From Epiperipatus broadwayi (Eukaryota; Onychophora; Udeonychophora; Euonychophora; Peripatidae): a stretch of DNA of 64,000 nucleotides. Shown one piece after another: positions 1 through 11,239 of the stretch. The notes under the pieces were generated by a model. It searched no databases. It saw only the letters and a list, made by a program, of their open reading frames with translations, and had not been told where the DNA came from. The DNA is taken from positions 184,001-248,000 of the forward strand of contig JAQFVV010012435.1 of assembly GCA_028023455.1 (NCBI GenBank). The letters run 5' to 3'. How positions within the stretch are numbered: the stretch's first letter is position 1; every line of letters starts with the position of its first letter. A program made the translations under genes and the position numbers.

Positions 1-3000
1 AGAGGGTGACCAGAAAACTAGACAGAGAATAGAGAAAGTTGTAGAAGTCTTCATACTACAATGATTGAGGAGTAAAAAGGGTAAATCGCTTCCCTTTCCT
101 TCCTGAAACCTGAAAATCTTCCATTATGCTGCTAGAACCATGCCCTCAAATGCCATAAGCCATCAACATTTGCCCATAGAACTCCTCCCGGGGAACACCA
201 AAATAGTCATCCAGATTTTATAAGGTTATTACTAGAATGTAAAGATAATTTGGTAAAGCTTTAAAATGTTTAAAGTTATTGTTTATTGATACTCTTTTAA
301 CTGTCTCTTTAACATTTTCTTTTAAATTATTTATAATGTTTTCTTTTTAATAACTCAAGCTCAGTATAATTTTTAATATCTATAATTAATTGAATATGAA
401 TTTATTTGTTTTATATTAATTTTAGCATGAGATTATTTCATGCTTTGATTTTTTTTTGTATTTCGACAAGCTTCACTCACAGGGGCTCAGAGTAATTTGC
501 TAAGAAAGCAAACTGTGTTTTATTAGAGGGAGTTTGGGAAAGAATGATTTAATTTTAAAATAAAATAATTTTGATCTATTTTATTTCGCAAGTGAAGTTA
601 TGTCGAATATATATATTTCAAACTAAACATGCCGTAATTTCTTTAAACAGTTTTATTATAGATTTCCCAGAATGGGATTCTATTATTTTATATTTCTGCA
701 ATTCAAAACAGAATAAAATATGTTATAGATTTTGACCTAGTAACAGTGCCGCTGGATGGCATCAGTTAATTATCATGCCTTTTTTTTAAGTTAGGAAAGA
801 GGGAAGGGGGGATTATTTTCGAGAATTAAATTCCCTTATTTCTATAGGTATGTTTTTCTTGTAGGTTAAATATGTCTATAAAATAGTTGGTTACATAGGT
901 TGGTCTCTATGCATTTTAAGGCTATTTAATTATAATTCATTCCTATTTAATAATTATAATATCTCAGGTTAATAAAGAATGCTTGGAGTCTCATGAACAG
1001 ACCTAAGACGGTCAGTGATTTGGTGATTTGGAATTAGCTTCCATTTTTCACATAAGCCTGTGAATCGGACAGCGTGGTCGAGGTAGAGTTGGTTTGTCAG
1101 CAGAATTCGTAGAGTTGAATATGAGGGCTCTCTGTAAATCCTATCTCCTATCGATATATGGACATGACATGAGGAAGTATCGATTTCCCTTTCTATTCTT
1201 CATTGGAAAAGGCATACGAGTGTCCGTAATCCTGCTCGTATTTTCTTACTTACATTTCTTCTCTCTTTTGCATTCGTATATTTATTAACCTGACATTGTT
1301 TTGCTTTTATTTTGCCTATCTAATATGTAAGTCATAGGGAAATGATTCTACTGAAAGGATCTTCGACCTGAGTAATCGACTCTTTTGTTCATTTGCATAA
1401 TTAGTTAAAATCATTTGGTTTTGGTTAATTCACGTTATATAATTCTTATAGGTTTGATTTTAGTTGTAAGTCCAACTAAAGTGACTTGTTTGCTTTGATA
1501 ATTGACTGATATATATTTTTGTTTATTATAATCGCTTACAGTTTTAAAGTTATTTATAAGCTATGCCAGCAAGGTCCATTAATGTCATAAAACATTAGTT
1601 ATTGACAATCCAAATTATTAATTTTATAAAGAGAAATGAAATCAATTTTTCTATCTGTTAACCTTTTAACCGCTAATTTTATCATTGGTTGTATCAGATA
1701 AAAATCAAATCTTTTAATTGGCCAACTCACAAACTGAAGACAAAGTCTATTGTTAAAACATATTCGCCTATAATATTAAATTCAACTCAGATACGTTTAT
1801 AAAAAGTATATAATTAATTTTTCAGGTTATGAAGAAAATGAAAGTTCTTTCAAAAATAAATTGCTATTTATTTATTCTAAAATATTCAATATCGGCAACA
1901 TAAAAGTTATAATGTAAACAAAAAGATCGACTTTTACGTTATAGAAAAGTAAATATTTCTTTTTACTACAACTTCAATATTTGTACTAAAATCTTCAATA
2001 TTTTTCGAAAATAATTTTGTTTTTTTATTATTCTCTCTGAAAATTATGTTTAATTTCCATAAATATTATTTAATAATAATTTAAATCGTATTTGAAATGA
2101 AAATCTCAGCGTTTTTCTTTATTTTCTTTGATCAGGCAGTTTCTTTGTTCTTTCCAGCCAATCAGAATGTCTTTTTCGGCTGAGAGCATGCTAAGAACCA
2201 ATCACAAATAATGTTCCTTCTTTGTTTAGGTTTAAATGCGTTTTTTTCTATTTTTTACTTCTAAAATAAATCGGAAGATGTCACCATCGTACAGAACTTT
2301 TAAAAACGAATTCAATACATGTTTAACGAATATTTTCATATAAAAACTGGCTGAGTTAGAGTGATTTCAGATGTCGACGAGGAGCCTCATAAAAAACAGT
2401 CAAAGAATTAATGGAGTAAGACGTCAAATTAGTCTTACTACATTCGTCTATTTAATTCATATCTTTTTCAATAAAAATGTTTTTTTTAAATCTTATATAA
2501 AGAATTCATTAAAATAGTTATTCGTATATATGTGCGTTAGGCAGATGTTTAAATCTACCGCTATATTACAAGCTTGTAATAAATGTGCATGGGGAATTTT
2601 GAAATCCGTGGTCATTTAATTATAAAATAATTTTTGCTATTTTAAAAAGGAGAATAAATGTAAACAAAAGTAAAATGTATAAACTTCACAAAATAAATTG
2701 TACAAATTCAATAATGTCAATGTTAACTGCTAATATAAATAAAGTCGTCATTAACTCATATAACTATAGAGTTAATTTAAAGATTGTATTTTTTGTTTTT
2801 AGAGTTTGAGTTAAACTAATGTAAAATAATTAATGTAGAATGTCTAATGATTTTAAATATATATATATACCTAAAACAAACTTCCAGTGTTCTTGAATCA
2901 TTTTATTTACTTTTATTTTAAATAAATTTTGATTTTTAAATATACCTATCAACCAATCACTCAAATTCTCATTTAAATATAATAAAATCGAATCTCATGC

Positions 3001-4146
3001 TTTAAGACCCAGCTGCCGGCACAGTGAAAATAAAGGAATTTGATCGTATCATCGAGAAAGGCTATTGATTAGATCTTTGACCTGGGGATATAGGTAAATA
3101 GGCAGAATTCATGATGTACCTGATTTATATATCTTGTACATGGTTGGACTCAAGGTACTTTACCTGTATTCAGGGGTTTGTGGATCAATGTGTGTTTTTC
3201 GACCAGTACAATATATATATTTATATATATTGTGCCAGGCATGTTTGATGTGGTCAAGCACAAGCTAAGATTAAATGACCAATTGGTCTAAAATATTTAA
3301 ATAGCCATTAAAGAGGGGGGGGTTATACAATTTATACAAACAATATTCGTTATAAATTGAGAGAGAGAACTGTGGCGATAATATAAACTCACACACACAT
3401 ATGTTTAAAGCCAATATTTAAAGACTTAGAAATATGCATTTGTAAATTTGATTTTTGTTTATTTTTTATTATTTTTTTTTAAAGAAAAACAAACTCCAAA
3501 ATGTAATTATAATTTTGAAGATTTTTGTTTTGTTTGTTAAAGAGAAATGCTAACACGTGTATTTACAATTTGTCAGTATGCATTTTTTTTTTTTTGTGAG
3601 TGCTGACAATCAATGTAAAAGAGAGAATTGAACCTACTGTTATTTAAAAATATTTAAAAATAATTTCAGAATCATAGTTTTAATGGATATTTTTCTCTTC
3701 AGTTGCATTTGAGCAAGGGAAGGGGGGGCATTGTCTTAAATTTAGAAAAAGCCTAAAGGCATTCTGACTTCCTGTCCACTCTAAAATAATTTTAACTGGA
3801 CAAAAGAGTTTAATTAAACTTATGATAATGCATGGAGAGAGGAATGTTCAAGTTATGTAAAACATTTTTTAGTTAAAACAAAAAAAACTTTGATTCTGAT
3901 AATGTAATTAATCAAAAGTAAAAAGATGTTATCATTTCTTAATTGTGATCTGAATGGATATAAATAAAACTAATTGAAAATGAAATTTTTAGAGATCACT
4001 TGGGTGATTACATTGAAATGTTTTACGAATCGGCTAAACCAATTAGTAAAACTAAAACCAATTCAATAAGATTTAATTAATTTTTGTGTTGTGGAGGGGA
4101 TACCTGAATTGAGATGGTATTGAGGTGGGATATCTGTTCTGAAGTG
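1..4146. other. AT-rich non-coding stretch
   Basis: No protein-coding frame longer than about 65 codons and no recognisable domain was found. It holds A/T-rich sequence, short homopolymers, and a short AT palindrome near 3208-3233 whose two arms read ATATATAT. I see no RNA gene. Confidence 0.6.
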
Positions 4147-4303
4147 CGAGAGGGCAAGTCACCTTTACTTTTCGAAGAGAGCAGTTGACTTTTGCTTTTC
4201 AAAGGCAGTTCACCTTAGCTTTTCTAAGAGAGCAGTTTAACTTTAATTTTTGAAGAGAGCAGTTTTAACTTTACTTTTTGAAGAGGGCAGTTTAAGTTTG
4301 CAA
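4147..4303. repeat. Tandem repeat, about 27-28 bp unit, ~6 copies
   Basis: Successive units read roughly GAGAGCAGTT followed by AACTTTACTTTTTGAA, with drift between copies (GAGGGCAAGTC at the left edge, GAGGGCAGTTT at the right). It lies just upstream of the PLE-A coding region. It could belong to the 5' part of that element, but nothing in the sequence proves this. Confidence 0.7.
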
Positions 4304-4689
4304 ATCTTATTGAGAGCCTATTTCTAATTTTGGAAAGCTAATGTTATTCTTGGAACCATACAAAGTCATGCAACTTTTTAATCATGCTGATTCTAATACC
4401 TTGTAAGTCAGAAGATTTATTCTAAGAAAAAGAAATAATACTCATTCTGTCATTCTAAATCAATGGATATTAATCCAGGCCATCATTGAAATAATCTAGC
4501 AGTTAACCAGTCAGTTGGTGCCGATGGAAGCTTAATTGTGACATGCCATTGGAGCCTGCAATTAACTTAGGATTCACAAAACAAGAAAAGATGATTGATA
4601 GTGTTCAATATCCTGTTTAATATCCGTTCTCCAACCTAAAGATGTCAATCAAACATTTGCCTGCCTATGAAATGATTATGGAATAGAAA
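4304..4689. other. Non-coding stretch upstream of PLE-A
   Basis: No sustained open frame. Base composition becomes less AT-rich towards 4690. It may be PLE-A 5' untranslated sequence. Confidence 0.4.
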
Positions 4690-4890
4690 CCTACTTCAGT
4701 GCTCCATCCAGCTCTGCTCCTGCCATCCCAACCTAATGTAAAAGCCAAGATCACCAAACACCAAAGTGATGATGACTAATTCTATGAACTTGTAGCACCA
4801 TCAAGTCCAGCTCTTGCTGCAGTTGATGAACAGATAGACCACCCACTCAAAATCCATAGAAGAACAAAGCCTACAAACCTTATCAGGTAT
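4690..4890 (+). pseudogene. Possible N-terminal coding segment of PLE-A
   Basis: One frame reads through about 65 codons with a single TAA (near 4778). It contains the Ser/Pro-rich stretch FYELVAPSSPALAAVDEQ and a basic run IHRRTKPTNLIR ending at about 4888. A low-complexity acidic and proline-rich leader followed by a basic tract is common ahead of the PLE reverse transcriptase core. The segment is followed by a GTATAC donor-like site and, at 4928-4930, a CAG acceptor-like site, so an intron is possible. This is inference: no motif here is diagnostic. Confidence 0.3.
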
Positions 4891-5154
4891 ACTATTATTT
4901 TTTGTATGTGTGTGTTTATTTTATAATCAGTTAATGCCTACTTCATAAATATGTTTATGTAAGTACACAGACCAATATATCTTGTATGTAACACTAATTT
5001 TTCCTTATTTGCTTTACACACATGTGAGTTTATAATCCACAGATCACTATCTCTCCCACATTCTTTATTATGAGTCCTATCCCTTGGACCTAGATTTGTA
5101 GGAGGACAATGTAGACAACCTAAATTAGAACTAATCACTGATGTTGAAGCTAAT

Positions 5155-6927
5155 TTGATTAATAATCCACATAGAGATAGCATCATAACAAATATAGTTA
5201 AATCTATCTCACAAAAACAGCTATATATAAAAGATCATGGCTGGAGTAACGACATTAAAATTACGAAACAGTTCATTGATCATCATAATTTAATTTGCCT
5301 TAAGGAAGATAAGGGCAACAGATTTGTGCTATTAAATTCGCAAGATTATAAGCATAAAATAATAGAGCAAATCACAAATCTACAACTCACTCCTGTCACA
5401 CAATTCAACAATAAGCTTAACCGCGATAAGTTTATTGCATCCATTCTCCGTCCTTATAAAAACAAAGGCATTTCTACCGCAGAATACTACCGAGTTTATC
5501 CTTCCTCCACCAAAGCTCCTAGAGTGTTTGCCAACATTAAACTCCACAAGCCAGGCAAACCTCTGCGTCTAATGATGGATTTTGGGGGAGTCCATTATTT
5601 TCAAACTGCAACAATGGTTAATCAACTACTAATCGACAGCCTGGGCTTTGGGAATTTTTCTGTTAATTCATCCTTTCAGGTCATGGAGAAAATCAAAAAA
5701 GGCACGATCTGTAACAACTTCCGAATGACCACCTTTGACGTCAAAGAGTTGTATGGGTCTGTGGACAGAAAACAATCTATTCACATTATCCAACAAGAAC
5801 TCACCAATACAATGTCATCTGAACGCATTAATTTCATCATTACATTTTTAACTTGGATGGATAAGCATATATACACAACATTTGAGCACGCTTGGTACAA
5901 TATGAAAAGCGGATGGCCGATGGGCCTCCCCCTCAGCAGAATCATAACTAGCATTTTTCTTAATTACTATGAAAAACTAATAGTGCCTAAACACCAAGTT
6001 GACAACCCCCACACTTTATACATGCGGTACGTAGACGACATACTTATTCTAGCCAATCAGCACACCACAAACAATATTATACAAGAGCTAACGCACAACA
6101 CTAATCTAACCATTAATTCCACATCTGAGGATGCATCCCAAAGCCTAAATTACCTGGATCTTAAGTTAACGCACGATGAACTATGTATAAATTATTCAAT
6201 GATTATAAAGCCTTTTGAAATCAGAGGCTTTATACATCCTCATTCTAACATTCCTAACTCTCACAAATTAGCAGGACTACAAGCATTCCTACACAGAAAT
6301 ATGCAGCTGTGCAAGTTTGAGGCAGATCGAAAGAACAACATACATCTCTACACCAAAGATCTACTACAAGCAGGCTATAAACTTCACACTATCAACAACA
6401 AAATCAAACAGTTTCATACAAAAATCACCCTTAATAAAAACAATAATAAACTTCCATATATCACTCTTCCCCACATACCTAAAATCTCCCACCAACTAAT
6501 CAAAGTTTTAGACAATAAATTTAAAATCAGCTTTCATACACCCCCTTGCACTAATCATCTCATCAATAACTCCAAGGACAAAATAGAACCTTCTCAGACC
6601 CCCCATGTCATTTACAGCATAACTTGCCCACAACCCGGTTGCCACGCCATTTATTTTGGAGAAACCAAGGCAGGCACAATCACCCGGACAGCACAACACA
6701 GATACACATATAATAGAGCTATGAAAAACAATGATAACTCATCAACATTTTTGGAACACTCCAAGAAGACTGGACATTTATTTGAACCTTCCCACCCTAA
6801 AATAGTCTGTATCGAGAAAAACGACATTAAGCAGAAGATCAGAGAAGCATACTACATCAATAACAATAACAACTCTATCAATAGACGCGACACCTGCTTC
6901 GACATCTCTAAACGCTGGACTATTTAG
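5155..6927 (+). CDS. PLE-A reverse transcriptase / GIY-YIG endonuclease
   Basis: This is the polyprotein that copies the element's RNA and nicks target DNA. Counting from the TTG at 5155 (590 residues), the RT palm motif YVDD lies at residues 292-295, after the GWPMGLPLS block. A linker follows, then a C-terminal GIY-YIG nuclease: VIY at 485-487, YFGET from 500, a conserved Arg and His in TRTAQHR near 510-516, the IREAYYI helix near 565 and the INRRDTCF end. A CPQPGC cysteine pair sits between the GIY and YIG halves. The TTG is only the first track codon. The same frame is open to 5074 and contains VLSLGPRF, a hallmark PLE N-terminal block, so the true protein is longer. Just before it an in-frame TGA (5071-5073) interrupts frame that stays open back to 4963. 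The copy is therefore nearly intact but probably dead. The A/B-type cysteine linker differs from the PLE-C proteins in this window. Confidence 0.9.
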   Translation: MINNPHRDSIITNIVKSISQKQLYIKDHGWSNDIKITKQFIDHHNLICLKEDKGNRFVLLNSQDYKHKIIEQITNLQLTPVTQFNNKLNRDKFIASILRPYKNKGISTAEYYRVYPSSTKAPRVFANIKLHKPGKPLRLMMDFGGVHYFQTATMVNQLLIDSLGFGNFSVNSSFQVMEKIKKGTICNNFRMTTFDVKELYGSVDRKQSIHIIQQELTNTMSSERINFIITFLTWMDKHIYTTFEHAWYNMKSGWPMGLPLSRIITSIFLNYYEKLIVPKHQVDNPHTLYMRYVDDILILANQHTTNNIIQELTHNTNLTINSTSEDASQSLNYLDLKLTHDELCINYSMIIKPFEIRGFIHPHSNIPNSHKLAGLQAFLHRNMQLCKFEADRKNNIHLYTKDLLQAGYKLHTINNKIKQFHTKITLNKNNNKLPYITLPHIPKISHQLIKVLDNKFKISFHTPPCTNHLINNSKDKIEPSQTPHVIYSITCPQPGCHAIYFGETKAGTITRTAQHRYTYNRAMKNNDNSSTFLEHSKKTGHLFEPSHPKIVCIEKNDIKQKIREAYYINNNNNSINRRDTCFDISKRWTI

Positions 6928-6993
6928 CCCATTTGCATATGCTTTGCATACCACTTCTCCCGCTCCATTTTTACATTTTGCAGCTCACAGCAT

Positions 6994-7034
6994 CGCTATG
7001 AATATGAGGTAAAGCACCTCGAAAGCGCTTAGCG
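6994..7034 (+). ncRNA. Conserved two-helix RNA motif in PLE-A 3' tail
   Basis: Helix P1 is CGCT (6994-6997) with AGCG (7031-7034). Inside it are invariant ATGAATATG, helix P2 GAGGT/ACCTC, and invariant GAAAGCGCTT. The same layout occurs at 11139-11179 (-), 11199-11239 (+), 24183-24226 (-), 26552-26595 (+) and 59989-60030 (-), with paired changes in both helices. The order P1, conserved strand, P2, GAAA, palindromic GCGC, P1' resembles a hammerhead ribozyme whose stem III forms between two molecules. However, the canonical CTGATGA core is absent. Confidence 0.6.
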
Positions 7035-7105
7035 TATATTAATTCCTGTATATTATTATAGCTTCACATTCAAGCGTGACATACGCTTAATTGGTTTATA
7101 CTTTA

Positions 7106-7539
7106 TTATAAAAGAAAATGAAATTTCCTTTATTTAATCTAACAATTATCTCGACAAGTATTTCCATATGTTTCTAATTTGTTTTATATAAAAAAAGATT
7201 TATATATTATATGATTTCGCTTGTATATTTATTCAATTTGGGAACTTTAATTTTATATTTATGTTATAAATGATAGGGGATATTGGGTTATTATAATTTA
7301 AAAGTGACTACTGCCGTATATTTCATATTTTTTTCATCATTTACTTTCTCTAACCCCATATTAGTTAGTTATGCAAGTTTTCTGATCCCCAATTCTTTTA
7401 ACTGAATATAAGAGTATGCTGAGCTAGCAAATGGGATACCATCTTACCGGAACCTAAATCTTTATTTTCATGAGGATACTTATTTATTATTTTTTATGAA
7501 TAATTATTTATCAGCACACATGCCCTAATATCATTTGAA
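7106..7539. other. AT-rich non-coding stretch
   Basis: I see no gene, repeat array or RNA motif here. Confidence 0.5.
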
Positions 7540-7789
7540 CTTGCATATCCTTTCAGAAGGAGAGTTAAATTTCCTTCTGGGAGTGGCAAGAGGGGTTGAT
7601 TTAGAGTCATCCCCCAAAGGTATGTAAGAGTCAACCTTTCCATAAGTATCTTCTGTGTCCATAGCACTGTTACAGTAAAGTTTTGAATTTCTTCTTACTC
7701 CGGCATGTTGCCATATTTCTCCTCATGCTCAGTTTATGTGCATGCACATATTAATGGATTAAATGTTAACCGGTATAGAACCAAAATTT
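7540..7789 (+). repeat. Possible LTR remnant
   Basis: This segment immediately precedes a primer-binding-site-like sequence and contains CAGTAAAG, a polyadenylation-like signal, near 7671-7678. These are the expected contents of the 3' half of a long terminal repeat. No matching second LTR and no gag or pol coding were found downstream, so it would be a truncated 5' end of an LTR retrotransposon. Boundaries are guesses. Confidence 0.35.
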
Positions 7790-7807
7790 TGGCACCCAAC
7801 ATGGGGC
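7790..7807 (+). promoter_or_regulatory. Primer binding site, tRNA-Lys type
   Basis: TGGCACCCAACATGGGGC differs from the classic tRNA-Lys-complementary primer site at two positions. Both are G-to-A changes at the positions that would have been CpG. That is the pattern left by methyl-CpG decay, which makes a chance match less likely. Confidence 0.5.
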
Positions 7808-9779
7808 ACCATTTTATAATGGTCAAGTGAATGGAGTCTTACCATATCTGCTGTACAGGGTGCCACTAGGCCATTTGAACCTAGAAAATTTATAGAGTAG
7901 GCAGATATGTAAGTTAAGAAAAATTTTTTATATATATTTTATTCTGACCATCAGCCCAATATCACTAGCTCATAGAGACACAGAGAATTAATATAACTTC
8001 TTAAAATATATTTCAAGAAAAAAAGATTTGAATAAAATAAATAAGCTACTGCCAGAATTAACACACACAAAAAGATTTATTGACGCATATATAAATATTT
8101 CACAATTGAGGAATAAAGATGATTTTTAAATTTGTTATTATTTTATCTTTATAATTTAAATTTTATAAATTTGCCCAGATGGATTTTAATAAGTTTGTTT
8201 TATAATGTTGAGTATAGATACACTACATAGATTCCACAGTTAATAACTTTTCAAAACAAATAATTTAATCTCAGACTAAAAGTTCACAGCCAAAACAATG
8301 CTTGCTTCCAGATATATAGTCACAACCAATGCAATATGAAGATGCTACCATAAAATCATGCTGACAAGAATGTGCATCTGACAGCGTGATATTATTTGAA
8401 GGACATGATCCTCATCCAGTGCAGGAATGGGCATCTGTCTGGTGAAGGAATCATGTATATAAATTAATTAAAGAGTGCTACATATGGGGGAGAGCGGTCT
8501 TTTCTGCCAACTTATAAATCCCTGTCCAAAGGGATTCAATGGTGCAGGAAATACGTCTGCGACCATTTCAACAATATGACTGCCTCTTTGGGTAATGCAT
8601 TCAGTTGGGCACATTGCCCTGTATGCTAAACACGCTTCACATTACATTGATATAAACACCCATATATCTCTCCACAAGCATTGTCCTAACTATGAAACAA
8701 ATAGCCTGAAATTAATCCTTTAAAATAAACATAAACGAATTTAAACAGTTATTAATTTTTTTATCCATGCAGCTATCTACACCCAACTTTAATTTGATAC
8801 ATTTTAATTAACACTTAGCACAAAAAAAGTAGAGAAATGGAAATGATTGTTTAAACATATGCACAAAAAATATTAATAATTGATTTTAAAATTCTTTAGG
8901 TCAGATAATAGTTCTTATTTTCAGCTATTAAATGCAAATTTAGGAAAAGTTTCTGTTAGATGAACACAAGAGTTCATATGTTACAGATTGAGCAGATTTA
9001 GAGATCCATCTTCATGATCACTTTCATAGATTTTGTCCTTCTTTAAAACAAAACTGCTACTTGCCATTCATTTGGTCAGGAACTGTCAACTAGAGGCCTC
9101 AGCTGGTTTTCTGGAAAATTAAATTAATTGCAGACTTCTACATCGTGAAATCTGCAACAAAGCTAGTTATAATGGTATATTCATAGTCAGCTCTAAGATA
9201 ACAATTATAAAAATCATTTGGCTTTTATATTTTTATTAGCCTCTTATCAGCAAATCTTTGGATTCAACGAGCAAGACATCACTAATCCTCTCGTGTTTCA
9301 TTTACGGTCTGTGCTGTGGTGTTCGTGCTTGCATTGGTTATTTAATTTCTTTTTATTCTATTATCTGACCATTTAATTATTCAAGTGCCCCAAGGGCTAG
9401 TGTGCTTTAGAACAATCATTTAATTAATAAAACAATCATTTCCATTTTCTAAGATTATAGAAATCAACACTATTTCTATTTTCAAAAATATCAAATCTTT
9501 ACATCTTTACTTTTTTACAAAAAAAAAAAACTTTCAAATACTTTTATTTTTAAAATAGTTTTTAAAGTTTCCCATCTGTGCAATATATATATGTTAAACA
9601 ACTTTTAATTTTCAGTTTTTAAGTTAAGTTTTTTTTTTTTTTAATAAATCAATTTTTATTTATGATCTTTTTATTTTAATTTTAAAATAATGTAATGGCA
9701 TATTATATTCTGTTAAAAAATATATACACATGCATAATGTTTATTTAATCTTGGTTACATTTTCCTTTATATTTCTTTT
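7808..9779. other. Non-coding stretch
   Basis: No coding frame or recognised repeat. The segment 8280-8640 is somewhat less AT-rich and could be an unrecognised old repeat. Confidence 0.5.
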
Positions 9780-9985
9780 AAGCCAACAAACATCACATGA
9801 TCATCATTTCTTATGCTTGCTTATAACTGTTATTAAAACAGGAAAAACTCTCCATACAGTATTATCTGAGGATATTGGATGAGTAGGCACTAAATGCGGA
9901 TTTTATGCACAAGCCTTCGGCATCCATTGATTACTCTTGCTTGCACTGAGTGGAAAACTGTATGGAGAGTTTTGCTTGTTTTATA
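9780..9985. mobile_element. Foldback element 'FB-H', copy a
   Basis: It starts with the family's outer repeat (AAACATCACATGATCA, then TTATGCTTG) and contains the inner inverted arms AACTCTCCATACAGT and ACTGTATGGAGAGTTTTG. Between them lies one strand of the hammerhead-like core (GAGGATATTGGATGAG) and the common block ATCCATTGATTACTC. It is a shortened, non-coding member of the family described at 48212-48641. Confidence 0.65.
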
Positions 9986-11066
9986 TTTCTTTTAATAAAA
10001 AAATAATAATAATTTATTAGGAAAAATCCCTATTGCATTGTATTATTTTGTAAAAAAAAATATGTTAGAAAAGTTTTCTAGATGGAAACTAATAAATTTA
10101 AAGTAGTCTCATTTATTTAAATTTTTGTTTTTGAAATCTGCTGAATCATACCATTTTACTAATAGTACTAATGATATCTATAATACAATATTAATTGAAA
10201 ACAATGGAAAAAGAAAACCTATCATTATGTTTGTTCTAGAAAAGATATGTCTATTAAATCTGTCATAAAATGGTGTAAATATGTCTTAAAAATAAATTTA
10301 ACAAAAATAAAAACTATACTAAATGCATTGATGAATAATAAATGCCATAATAATTTTATTAAGAAAAGAAGGAATAATAAAACAATTCATTTTGCTAGCA
10401 GCTGGATTTAAAATAAAGAATATGTTATTATCTCATGCTTGAAATAAAATGTCATAATTAGTTATATACAAATCTTCATTTAAATAGAAGTAATGTAAAC
10501 TAAAATCATTTGTATTATTATGCACTAGGAATAAATGCAAGTAGTTATATCATTAAAAAACTTCCAGTGAAAATTTTCAGCCTAAAATTATAGAAATAAA
10601 GATATAAAGGTAATCTTTCTGAAATATTTTGCTGGTAGTTGCCAATAGTAAAATCTTAACAACCCAATGGAAACTTTTAAAAAGAGACAATGTAGTAAAT
10701 AAGGATTCAATAAAAAGAAAGTTCAATATTATTATCATTTTTGCAAAGTAATTTAATACATAGTTGTATTTATGATTGCATTGTTATAGAAAATAATATA
10801 ATTCATTGGTGATAATATTTTTATTTTTTTATTATTTGTATTGTTTTAATAAAGGGAAAAGATTGAGTGTCAATAGTTCATATGTGTGCACAAGCTGTAC
10901 ATTTCTTTCTTTCTTTATTTGTGTCTAAAATGGAATAAGTAATTTTTATTTATATTATGATTCCTATTGACACTAGTTTGTTATTTAAAATTTGAATAAT
11001 GTTGTTTTATGTAAACTCCATTCCATGAAATCACATTTATGGAATTATTTTCATCACTTACATATT
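9986..11066. other. AT-rich non-coding stretch
   Basis: No coding frame, RNA gene or repeat array recognised. Confidence 0.5.
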
Positions 11067-11138
11067 ATATATACAAAATTAACAAAGCGTATGCCACACT
11101 TGAATGAGAAGCTATAAAGATACACAGAAATTATTACA

Positions 11139-11179
11139 TGCTAAGCGCTTTCGAGGCCTTTTGCCTCATATTCATAGCG
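11139..11179 (-). ncRNA. PLE 3'-tail two-helix RNA motif
   Basis: Minus strand: CGCT, ATGAATATG, GAGGC/GCCTC helix, GAAAGCGCTT, AGCA. P2 is a GAGGC/GCCTC pair where PLE-A has GAGGT/ACCTC, a compensated change. P1 has lost its last pair. Confidence 0.6.
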
Positions 11180-11198
11180 GTACTGTGAGCTGCAGTAC

Positions 11199-11239
11199 CG
11201 CTATGAATATGAGACAAAAGGCCTCAAAAGTGCTTAGCG
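11199..11239 (+). ncRNA. PLE 3'-tail two-helix RNA motif
   Basis: Plus strand: CGCT, ATGAATATG, GAGAC...GCCTC, AAAAGTGCTT, AGCG. P1 is intact. P2 has one A-C mismatch and the GAAA block has become AAAA, so this arm has begun to decay. Confidence 0.55.

Larger units (their letters stand above)
4963..7105 (+). mobile_element. Penelope-like retroelement, copy A (PLE-A)
   Basis: A plus-strand element with a long RT/GIY-YIG frame followed by a conserved 3' tail. The tail has a two-helix RNA motif (6994-7034) and a block TATAGCTTC...CATTCAAG that recurs in the hairpin at 11067-11311 and, more loosely, in PLE-B. The 3' limit is set where similarity to those tails ends, near 7105. The 5' limit is uncertain: similarity-like coding is visible from 4963, perhaps from 4690. 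No target duplication was recognised. Confidence 0.8.

Noticed and set aside
1094-1288. 64-codon frame with a hydrophobic stretch
   Set aside because: Length is expected by chance in AT-rich DNA; no domain, splice context or codon bias supports it. A GAATATGAG string at 1118 looked like the PLE RNA motif but lacks its helices and GAAAGYGCTT.
4147-4303. CRISPR-like array
   Set aside because: The units are contiguous and drift along their whole length, with no unique spacers. The genome is clearly animal.
6994-7034. Calling the PLE-A tail motif a canonical hammerhead ribozyme
   Set aside because: The CTGATGA core is absent in all six copies; only the overall topology and GAAA agree, so it is reported as an unclassified motif.
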